Assembly: GCA_035655355.1 (NCBI GenBank)
Contig: DASRUQ010000029.1
Location: 1 to 6,091, forward strand
DNA length: 6,091 bases
Origin: 2-12-FULL-43-11 sp035655355
GTDB lineage: Bacteria; Patescibacteriota; Minisyncoccia; UBA6257; Colwellbacteraceae
Reading direction: 5' to 3'
The position numbers and the translations under genes are program-made. The notes under the pieces are model-generated. The model made no database searches. It was not told the origin of the DNA and was given only the letters and a program-made list of their open reading frames with translations. Below, one piece after another: positions 1-5,183 of the stretch (its first letter is position 1; every line of letters starts with the position of its first letter).

Positions 1-1287
1 CCAGCCGAATTCAAAGTCAGCATCTCTCCCGATATCAGGACGACTAGCCGTCTGCCGATAATAGATTTCATCACAACGGATAATTTGTCGGGCATAGATC
101 ATTACGAACTTAAAATTGTTCCTCTTACTCCTCAGAATATAGAGCCGACATCCTCCGGAAACGAGAATTTCTTCATTGAAACTCAAGGCAGATACATACC
201 TCCCAAGGAACTCTTGCTTGGTGATTACGACATTATAGTTCACGCCTTTGACGTGGCCGGCAATGTGCGGGAGGTAACTCAGCAACTAAGCGTAGTAAAT
301 CCCATATTCAGCACCACTGAATTCGGTTTAGGGATTGGCGGAAAATTTGTCATTCCTTGGATATACATCTTTATGACCGGCATCAGCCTCATTTTAATAC
401 TGATGTATACCCTTTGGATTGCCCTGAAATCACACAGAAACGCCAAAACAAAAGAGCTTGAAGGCGCCTTAAGCGATCCGGAAATCCAAGAACGGTTAAA
501 ATACTTAAAAGAAAAACAGAGGCTTTATGCTAAAACCGCGGGTGCGGTGAAACACCTTGTTATTTTCTTTATCGCTTACGCCATTTTACTTGGCGCTCTA
601 TCCGCGCCTTCAGCCTCCGTTAAGGCAGCCGAATTCGCCACGCTTGTGCCACCAACCATAACAAGCATCTCTAAAGCGACCACTAACGATAAGTTATTCT
701 ATGTAGGCGGCAACACGGAGATAACCGGAGCGGAAATCATCATCTACCTCCAAAACACACAAGATAATCAGGTTCTAATAAGCACAATATCAGCCGACGA
801 GAAAGGAGCGTGGTTCTACACCCATCCGAAACCTCTAACGAGCGGAAGATATCTTCTCTGGACTCAACTTAAGGTAGGAAATGAATTTTCTCCGCCTGGC
901 CCGCAGAACGAGATAACCGTCAGCCGTACCGCGTTCCAGATAGGCTTCTTGAAATTAAGCTACGAAATTATTTATTTCGTGCTGGCTCTACTTCTCTTCT
1001 TGATAGTTATTACGCTTGCTATATTGAACATCTACCATTATTACCAAGCTAAAGGGAAATACACGAGACTCATCAAAGAAATCAAGGAGGCTGAAGAAGC
1101 GATTAAGCAAGGCTTCGCTACTTTACAGAACGATATAACTCAAGAACTTGCGGTTATCCATCAAGTTAAATTAACAAAATCTCTCTCTAGGGAAGAGGAA
1201 GCAAAAGAAGAACAGTTACTCAAAGACTTAAGGGAAATTACCCAACATATCAAGAAAGAGGTTGCTGATATTGGGAAAACGGCATAG
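1..1287 (+). CDS. Multi-pass surface protein with two Ig-like domains, 3' part (5' end outside window)
   Basis: The frame is open from the first base, so the gene begins upstream; a TTG at 85 is only an internal Leu codon (residue 29 of 428 visible). Residues 1-100 look like an Ig-like domain, with the surface-protein phrases DNLSGIDHYELKI and AFDVAGN. A membrane segment follows at about 116-141 with a basic stop-transfer end (KSHRNAK), then a short charged helical loop, a second hydrophobic segment at about 185-202, a second Ig-like domain at about 212-308 (GGNTEITGAEIIIYLQN ... GAWFYTHPKPLTSGRYLL), a third membrane segment at 320-347 and a charged tail of about 80 residues that should form a coiled coil. 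The positive-inside rule puts both Ig domains outside and the tail in the cytoplasm. I recall similar proteins, often with an N-terminal cohesin-like part, from Parcubacteria; no precise function is known to me. The 3' end overlaps fmt tail to tail by 38 bases. Confidence 0.85.
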   Translation, partial: PAEFKVSISPDIRTTSRLPIIDFITTDNLSGIDHYELKIVPLTPQNIEPTSSGNENFFIETQGRYIPPKELLLGDYDIIVHAFDVAGNVREVTQQLSVVNPIFSTTEFGLGIGGKFVIPWIYIFMTGISLILILMYTLWIALKSHRNAKTKELEGALSDPEIQERLKYLKEKQRLYAKTAGAVKHLVIFFIAYAILLGALSAPSASVKAAEFATLVPPTITSISKATTNDKLFYVGGNTEITGAEIIIYLQNTQDNQVLISTISADEKGAWFYTHPKPLTSGRYLLWTQLKVGNEFSPPGPQNEITVSRTAFQIGFLKLSYEIIYFVLALLLFLIVITLAILNIYHYYQAKGKYTRLIKEIKEAEEAIKQGFATLQNDITQELAVIHQVKLTKSLSREEEAKEEQLLKDLREITQHIKKEVADIGKTA

Positions 1288-2119
1288 GTTTCTTCCCCTC
1301 AAACTGAATATCTTTCAACACCAGCCTGGTTTTATCCATGGCGGAATTCAAAAGCTTCGTCCTTTTACTGCCTATAATAGCGTAAACCCCAGGCTCGGGA
1401 TTTAAAGCCTTAATCTTTCTGTTAATTAGATTGGCTAATTCAGGATTACTGCCATCGAGAGCTCGTTTTAAGTCTCCAATAGCCACTTCACCGTCTTGAG
1501 TTGTGAATTTTTTGGTAAAAGTTACTTCCTCTTCGTTTTGTATCTCTGGTTTAATCCCTCCTTTATCAAAAGCTGGCAGTGTCTTAACCAATAAGGTTCC
1601 GGCAAGACTAGCCAGTATGTCCAAAAGCTCCGTATAGTTATGCGGCCTGTCCATTATATAAACAGCGCTGCCGATTATCGGGCCGTGGTCCACTTTCTCG
1701 TCTATCAGGAAGAGTGTAACTCCGGTCGTTTCGCTTCCCCCCAGTATTGCTGACTGAATAGGGGAAGCTCCCCGTAATCTCGGTAAAAGAGAAGGATGTA
1801 CGCCGATAACTCCCTTTGGGGGAATATCTATCAGCTCAGATTTAAGAATCTTGGAGTAAGCGGCTACAACATAAAAATCAGCTTCGTAGCTTTTTAGTTT
1901 ATCCAGGAAAACATTATCCAAAATCTCCGGTTGAAGGATGTCAATATTTGCTCCGCTTTTTAGAATCACACCTTTCACCGGCGGGGGAGTGATAACTTTC
2001 TTCCTGCCCTGGGGGCGATCAGGGTTACAAACCAAAGCCGCTGGCGGCATACCTACTTCAATAAGTTTTTGTAATATTGTGGCCGCGAATTCCGGAGTGC
2101 CAAAGAAAATATACTTCAT
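1250..2119 (-). CDS. fmt: Methionyl-tRNA formyltransferase
   Basis: Cytoplasmic enzyme that transfers a formyl group from 10-formyl-tetrahydrofolate to initiator Met-tRNA. At 289 residues it is slightly shorter than the usual 310-315. The N-terminal formyltransferase fold starts with MKYIFFGTPEFA, followed by the tRNA-contacting loop CNPDRPQGRKK (31-41) and the active-site block GVHPSLLPRLRGASPIQ (106-122). His108 and Asp144 (DEKVDHGPI) of the catalytic set are present, but the usual Asn two residues before His is Gly106 (codon GGC), which is odd. The C-terminal domain ends in the family-typical FEGKKPM. The ATG lies 2 bases after the def stop, and the purine-rich AAGAAGAAATAGAG at the end of def can act as the ribosome binding site. 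It is last in the 92-residue protein-def-fmt operon, and its last 12 codons overlap the opposing surface-protein gene. No hairpin terminator is visible after it. Confidence 0.95.
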   Translation of the reverse strand: MKYIFFGTPEFAATILQKLIEVGMPPAALVCNPDRPQGRKKVITPPPVKGVILKSGANIDILQPEILDNVFLDKLKSYEADFYVVAAYSKILKSELIDIPPKGVIGVHPSLLPRLRGASPIQSAILGGSETTGVTLFLIDEKVDHGPIIGSAVYIMDRPHNYTELLDILASLAGTLLVKTLPAFDKGGIKPEIQNEEEVTFTKKFTTQDGEVAIGDLKRALDGSNPELANLINRKIKALNPEPGVYAIIGSKRTKLLNSAMDKTRLVLKDIQFEGKKPMPFSQYQQPLS

Positions 2120-2121
2120 CT

Positions 2122-2580
2122 CTATTTCTTCTTTAGATGATCTACAAAAAGCTTGCCGTCTAAGTGGTCTACTTCGTGCTGGAACACCCGGGCTAGAAGT
2201 CCCCAGGCTTTTATTTTAATTTTCTTGCCGTTCTTATCATGGGCGTCTAGGGTAACTTTCTCGGGGCGGGGGAACTCATCGTACTTCCCGGGAATACTAA
2301 GGCAGCCCTCCTCGCCATCGGCCATATCCGCGGACTTCTTGGTAATCTTCGGATTGAAAATAGCGTAGAATTTATTATCCACCTTAGCCACGAAAACCCG
2401 GATGTCCAGTCCTATCTGGTTAGCCGAGAGCCCGATGCCGTCGGCTTTTTCCATCTCGGCCTTCATGGCTTTTACAATCTCGTTAATCTCCATCTTGGTA
2501 TATTTCTTAAAATCAAAAAGAGAAGGCGGATGCCTCAGAAACTTTTCTTCGTTTTTATTACTTACCGTGTAAATTTTCAC
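2122..2580 (-). CDS. def: Peptide deformylase
   Basis: Metalloenzyme that removes the formyl group from the N-terminal Met of nascent chains at the ribosome, the step that reverses Fmt's modification. All three family motifs are present: GIGLSANQ (48-55), EGCLS (91-95) with metal ligand Cys93, and HEVDH (135-139) with ligands His135 and His139 and catalytic Glu136. Length is 152 residues, normal for the compact forms. The start is GTG; the next in-frame Met is residue 30, too late because KIYTVSNKNEEKFLRHP matches the normal N-terminal strand and turn. The GTG lies inside the end of the upstream 92-residue gene (23-base overlap), with AAGG about 9-12 bases before it, so translational coupling is likely. 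The substitution of Tyr by Val in the last motif (HEVDH for HEYDH) is mild and seen in other deformylases. Confidence 0.97.
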   Translation of the reverse strand: MKIYTVSNKNEEKFLRHPPSLFDFKKYTKMEINEIVKAMKAEMEKADGIGLSANQIGLDIRVFVAKVDNKFYAIFNPKITKKSADMADGEEGCLSIPGKYDEFPRPEKVTLDAHDKNGKKIKIKAWGLLARVFQHEVDHLDGKLFVDHLKKK

Positions 2581-2836
2581 GTTCTTTTTGCCTTTTATTC
2601 TCCATCTGCCAAGCCCTCATAAAGTAAGCCCCTTTATTCCTCACATCTTTCTTTTCGGCCACGGATTTGGCTAATCTGAGCAGTTTATCGGAATCTTCAT
2701 TTTTAGCAAGTTTGATATACAAAGCCTTATGTTCCTGGTCTTCCAAGACCTCGGCCATCATTAAGCCGATCATCTGGTGAGAAGAATACACCTTGGATTC
2801 TTTGGCCCGCTTTCGCAGAAGTTCTTTGTAGTCCAT
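2558..2836 (-). CDS. Conserved hypothetical protein, first gene of the def-fmt operon
   Basis: A 92-residue soluble, charged protein with no signal peptide or membrane segment. It reads as nearly all helix: a basic N-terminus (MDYKELLRKRAKESKVY), a hydrophobic helix HQMIGLMMAEVLED, a middle segment KALYIKLAKNEDSDKLLRLA, then VAEKKDVRNKGAYFMRAWQ and a very charged C-terminus. I recall similar small proteins from Parcubacteria genomes but know no function for them. It starts 10 bases after an extended -10 promoter, has no Shine-Dalgarno sequence, and so probably begins a leaderless message. Its end overlaps the def start by 23 bases. Position suggests, but does not show, a role around nascent-chain processing or translation. 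The reading frame is well supported by overlap with def and tight operon structure. Confidence 0.85.
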   Translation of the reverse strand: MDYKELLRKRAKESKVYSSHQMIGLMMAEVLEDQEHKALYIKLAKNEDSDKLLRLAKSVAEKKDVRNKGAYFMRAWQMENKRQKERENLHGK

Positions 2837-2842
2837 TCTATA

Positions 2843-2871
2843 TTGTATTATACCAAACCTCAGTCTATAAT
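2843..2871 (+). promoter_or_regulatory. Promoter for the S41 peptidase-rplI operon
   Basis: TTGTAT at 2843-2848 (-35, with the TTG core) and a perfect TATAAT at 2866-2871 (-10) are separated by 17 bp. The ATG at 2883 follows the -10 by just 11 bases (TTTCATACTAT), leaving room for only about 4-5 bases of leader and no Shine-Dalgarno sequence. The -35 shares two bases with the -10 of the divergent promoter and covers its expected start site, so the two promoters should compete for RNA polymerase. Confidence 0.7.
2847..2855 (-). promoter_or_regulatory. Extended -10 promoter for the 92-aa protein-def-fmt operon
   Basis: Read on the minus strand the sequence is TGGTATAAT, a perfect -10 hexamer with the TGn extension. 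Only 10 bases (ACAATATAGA) separate it from the ATG at 2836, so transcription should start 0-4 bases before the start codon. No good -35 is seen at 17 bp (GAAAAT); at 18 bp TGAAAA matches 3 of 6. The TG extension may compensate. Inferred from sequence only. Confidence 0.7.
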
Positions 2872-2882
2872 TTTCATACTAT

Positions 2883-4142
2883 ATGGATCTGAAACACCTA
2901 CAGCACAAAATAGTGAAGGTTCTTAAATCAAAGCCCGTCGTTTACACCTTCACCTCTCTCTTTTTGATTGGGGCCGTCTGGTTCTCTTTTTATCTCGGCC
3001 TCCAAAAAGGATTTGCCGAAACTAAAAACATAGTTATCCAGGGTGTCAGTGGCGGAGAAACCCCAAGTGGTGTCTCGGCTGACTTCGGCGTTTTCTGGCA
3101 AGCCTGGGACAAACTTAAAACCGAACATGTTAACAGCAAAGATGTTAAGGATCAGAATTTGGTTTACGGAGCCATTAAAGGCTTAACCGAATCTCTCAAC
3201 GACCCTTATACGGAATTCTTTACCCCCAAAGATTACAAAACCTTCAAAGAGGATATTGGCGGTAATTTCAGCGGCGTAGGCATGGAAATAGGAATTCGTA
3301 ATGACCAATTGGTTGTTATCGCTCCGCTCAAGGACTCTCCGGCCGAGAAAGCCGGACTCCTCGCCGGAGATATGATTCTGAAAATTGACGACAAAGCCAC
3401 CGATGGATTTAACGTCAGTCAGGCTGTTCAGGTTATCCGCGGAGAAGCAGGCACCAACATTACTCTAAATATTTTCAGGAAAGACTGGACTAAGTCAAAA
3501 GATTTTACAATCACGAGAGCCAGTATCAACATTCCGACGGTTGATTACGAGATGAAAGGGAACATTGCTTACGTTCAGCTCTACAACTTTGACGCCAATA
3601 CTGAAAAAGTCTTCTATAACGCTATGAAAGATGTCTTGCTGGATAAACAAGCCAAAGGCATGGTTTTGGATATGAGAAATAACCCCGGCGGTTACCTGGA
3701 TGTAGCCGTAAATCTGGCTGGCTGGTTTATCCCCAGAGGAGATGTAGTAGTTAAAGAAAAATATGCCGATGGTAAAGTTGATGTCTTTAAGGCCAGCGGC
3801 AACGAAGCCTTAAAAGATCTGCCGTTAGTAGTCCTTATCAACAGCGGTTCGGCCTCCGCCGCGGAAATTCTGGCCGGCGCCCTCAGAGTGGACAGAAAAA
3901 TCCAGCTCGTGGGAGAAAAAAGCTTCGGCAAAGGCAGTGTCCAGGAACTCCAGACACTTAAAGACGACTCTGCCCTTAAAGTTACCATAGCCAAATGGCT
4001 CCTGCCCGACGATTCGGCTATAGATAAAGTTGGCCTAATTCCGGACGTGACGGTTGAGCTAACCGAAAGCGATACCAGCTCAGGCAAAGACCCTCAGCTT
4101 GATAAGGCCTTGGAACTGGTTAATAAGCAATTAGGGCAATGA
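2883..4142 (+). CDS. S41 family carboxyl-terminal processing peptidase (CtpA/CtpB type), membrane anchored
   Basis: Serine peptidase that cleaves near the C-termini of extracytoplasmic proteins. The 419 residues begin with a basic cytoplasmic stretch and one membrane segment at about 19-40, which lacks an obvious cleavage site and is probably an anchor with the enzyme outside. The NDPYTEFF motif (106-113) and the PDZ domain (about 125-205: GVGMEIG, SPAEKAGLLAGD) precede the catalytic core. The MRNNPGG motif is at 264-270, nucleophile Ser325 lies in NSGSASAAEI, and the general base Lys350 with Gln354 lies in SFGKGSVQ. This Ser-Lys-Gln spacing equals that of the Bacillus CtpB active site, so the enzyme should be active. 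The ATG at 2883 is supported by the promoter 11 bases upstream. The stop TGA overlaps the rplI start as ATGA. Substrates are unknown; the neighbours give no hint. Confidence 0.95.
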   Translation: MDLKHLQHKIVKVLKSKPVVYTFTSLFLIGAVWFSFYLGLQKGFAETKNIVIQGVSGGETPSGVSADFGVFWQAWDKLKTEHVNSKDVKDQNLVYGAIKGLTESLNDPYTEFFTPKDYKTFKEDIGGNFSGVGMEIGIRNDQLVVIAPLKDSPAEKAGLLAGDMILKIDDKATDGFNVSQAVQVIRGEAGTNITLNIFRKDWTKSKDFTITRASINIPTVDYEMKGNIAYVQLYNFDANTEKVFYNAMKDVLLDKQAKGMVLDMRNNPGGYLDVAVNLAGWFIPRGDVVVKEKYADGKVDVFKASGNEALKDLPLVVLINSGSASAAEILAGALRVDRKIQLVGEKSFGKGSVQELQTLKDDSALKVTIAKWLLPDDSAIDKVGLIPDVTVELTESDTSSGKDPQLDKALELVNKQLGQ

Positions 4143-4579
4143 AAGTAATTATTCTTAAGGACACTAGAGGCGTGGGCAGAAAAGGGGATATTAAAGAAAT
4201 CCCCAACGGCTACGCCAGAAACTTTTTGATCCCTAGGCATTTAGCCAAGGCCGCGACCGAAGAAGCTTTGAATGAGATGAAAAGCGAGAAGCAAAATCTG
4301 GAGAAACACGTTGAAGCTCTAAGATTAAAGCTAACCAAAATCCAAGGCACTCTCCGAGAAAATCCTCTGGCATTCAAAGTCAAAGTAGGGGAGGGGGATA
4401 AAGTTTTCGGCTCTATCGGCAAGAAAGATATTGAACTAAAGCTCTCAGAATTGGAACCCGAAGTGATGATAGAAGTTCATCTGTTACAGCCGGTTAAGGC
4501 ACTGGGAGAAAAAGAAATAGAAATTTCTTTAGGCAGCGAAGTAAAAGGCAAAATAAAAATCCGCTTAGAAAAAGAATAG
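4139..4579 (+). CDS. rplI: 50S ribosomal protein bL9
   Basis: Large-subunit protein that binds 23S rRNA near the L1 stalk with its N-domain and reaches out with a long helix to a C-domain. All parts are present in 146 residues: the N-domain MKVIILKDTRGVGRKGD with the signature GYARNFLIP (24-32), a charged connecting helix (about 41-72) and the C-domain with KVFGSIGKKDI (88-98). The start overlaps the S41 peptidase stop as ATGA, so the gene should be translated by coupling or re-initiation and transcribed from the promoter at 2843-2871. A hairpin terminator follows 15 bases after the stop. Some CPR lineages are reported to lack bL9, so its presence is a small taxonomic clue. Pairing with a peptidase gene is not the usual bacterial context (rpsF-ssb-rpsR). 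Confidence 0.97.
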   Translation: MKVIILKDTRGVGRKGDIKEIPNGYARNFLIPRHLAKAATEEALNEMKSEKQNLEKHVEALRLKLTKIQGTLRENPLAFKVKVGEGDKVFGSIGKKDIELKLSELEPEVMIEVHLLQPVKALGEKEIEISLGSEVKGKIKIRLEKE

Positions 4580-4594
4580 AAAAGAAAGAATAAA

Positions 4595-4622
4595 AAACAC
4601 CGCCCAGATATAGGCGGTGTTT
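4595..4622. terminator. Bidirectional hairpin terminator between rplI and rpmA
   Basis: A perfect 10-bp inverted repeat (AAACACCGCC at 4595-4604, GGCGGTGTTT at 4613-4622) surrounds an 8-base loop. On the minus strand it is followed by a T tract (from the A-run at 4592-4597) and more T-rich sequence, a good intrinsic terminator for rpmA. On the plus strand the tail TTTCATTCTTGTTT is T-rich but interrupted, so it is weaker for rplI. Confidence 0.88.
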
Positions 4623-4643
4623 CATTCTTGTTTCTAAATCAGA

Positions 4644-4928
4644 TTACTGGGCTTTGGCTACCACCGAGACAACCGCGACGTAACGGGCGTTACCGTCAAA
4701 TCTTATTTTCTTTTTGGAGGTGAACTTAACTTTACCCTCCTTCATGGAGTAGAGAGTGTCGTCACCGGCTACCTTAACATTAGTACCAGCTAGGTATTTA
4801 CTGCCTCTTTGGCGAATTATAATCTGGCCAGGGAAGACTATCTGTCCGTCCTGGAGTTTAACTCCTAGTCTTTTCGAGGCCGACTCTCTGCCTAGTTTAG
4901 TAGAGCCGCCCGATTTAGTATGTGCCAT
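4644..4928 (-). CDS. rpmA: 50S ribosomal protein bL27
   Basis: Large-subunit protein whose flexible N-terminus reaches toward the peptidyl-transferase centre. The 94 residues show the family signature: MAHTKSGGSTKLGRESASKR at the N-terminus, GQIVFPGQIIIRQRG (28-42) and AGDDTLYSMKEGKVKF. The protein begins directly with MAH, so there is no cleavable leader of the kind found in Firmicutes. The C-terminus is a few residues longer than in E. coli (85). It stands alone here: the usual partner rplU (bL21) is not adjacent on either side. The ATG at 4928 has no convincing Shine-Dalgarno sequence. It converges with rplI at a shared terminator and diverges from the small membrane-protein gene. Confidence 0.97.
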   Translation of the reverse strand: MAHTKSGGSTKLGRESASKRLGVKLQDGQIVFPGQIIIRQRGSKYLAGTNVKVAGDDTLYSMKEGKVKFTSKKKIRFDGNARYVAVVSVVAKAQ

Positions 4929-4938
4929 ATCTTAGTTT

Positions 4939-4968
4939 GTATTAATTTAATTAGGCCTGTTGGCCCAA
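4939..4968 (-). promoter_or_regulatory. Possible weak promoter for rpmA
   Basis: On the minus strand TTGGGC (4968-4963) and TAATAC (4944-4939) are 18 bp apart, and the -10-like hexamer ends 10 bases before the rpmA ATG. That is the same spacing as the clearer promoters in this window. The hexamers match consensus only moderately (3 of 6 for the -10), so this rests mainly on position. Confidence 0.35.
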
Positions 4969-4970
4969 TT

Positions 4971-4979
4971 TGTTATATG
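4971..4979 (+). promoter_or_regulatory. Extended -10 promoter for the 55-aa membrane protein gene
   Basis: TGTTATATG has the TGn extension and a -10 hexamer TATATG (4 of 6). It ends 11 bases before the ATG at 4991, again predicting a leaderless or nearly leaderless message. No good -35 is seen. It also explains why an upstream TTG at 4970 is unlikely to be the start codon, since the promoter would lie inside that reading frame. Confidence 0.5.
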
Positions 4980-4990
4980 CTTATTTATAT

Positions 4991-5158
4991 ATGTTTACCC
5001 CTTATGTGTCAAACCTAAGAGAGTGGTTTAAACGTCCCGAAGCTCAGCTGGGAGCAGTGGTTTTCTTTATGGTTCTATTGGCCTTTGGAGTGGGCTATTT
5101 GGCCGGCCGGGACTGGACTCCGACTCCAATCATTATAGAAAAGAATAGTTCCAACTAA
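4991..5158 (+). CDS. Small single-pass membrane protein, function unknown
   Basis: A 55-residue protein: a short N-terminus with basic residues (NLREWFKRPEAQ), one hydrophobic segment at about 19-38 (GAVVFFMVLLAFGVGYLAGR) and a tail ending PIIIEKNSSN. The basic side lies before the membrane segment, so the C-terminus should face outside. The ATG at 4991 is preferred over a TTG 21 bases upstream because of the -10 element between them. The GYLAGR...PIIIEK form resembles, from memory, the N-terminal anchors of some Parcubacteria extracytoplasmic proteins, such as those with a helix-hairpin-helix or Ada-like metal-binding domain. Here no such domain follows, so it is either a stand-alone small protein or a remnant. 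It faces the nuclease gene with a 25-base gap and no clear terminator. No function can be assigned. Confidence 0.65.
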   Translation: MFTPYVSNLREWFKRPEAQLGAVVFFMVLLAFGVGYLAGRDWTPTPIIIEKNSSN

Positions 5159-5183
5159 CCCAACAGGGGATTACGAGCGACAC

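Noticed and set aside
1938..2368. Plus-strand open frames opposite fmt and def
   Set aside because: Antisense to strongly conserved enzyme genes; the translations resemble no protein and lack ribosome binding sites.
3692..4087. Open frame of 131 codons on the minus strand
   Set aside because: It lies wholly antisense to the catalytic core of the S41 peptidase, has Ser/Thr/Leu-rich composition typical of a shadow frame, and no start signals.
4953..4966. GGCC-TGTT-GGCC repeat in the rpmA/small protein spacer as an operator
   Set aside because: GGCC is itself palindromic, the 4-bp stem is too short to be meaningful, and nothing similar occurs in the other promoter region.
4970..4990. TTG-initiated extension giving a 62-residue form of the small membrane protein
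   Set aside because: The extended -10 element lies within this stretch and the ATG at 4991 has the same promoter spacing as other genes here; no ribosome binding site precedes the TTG.
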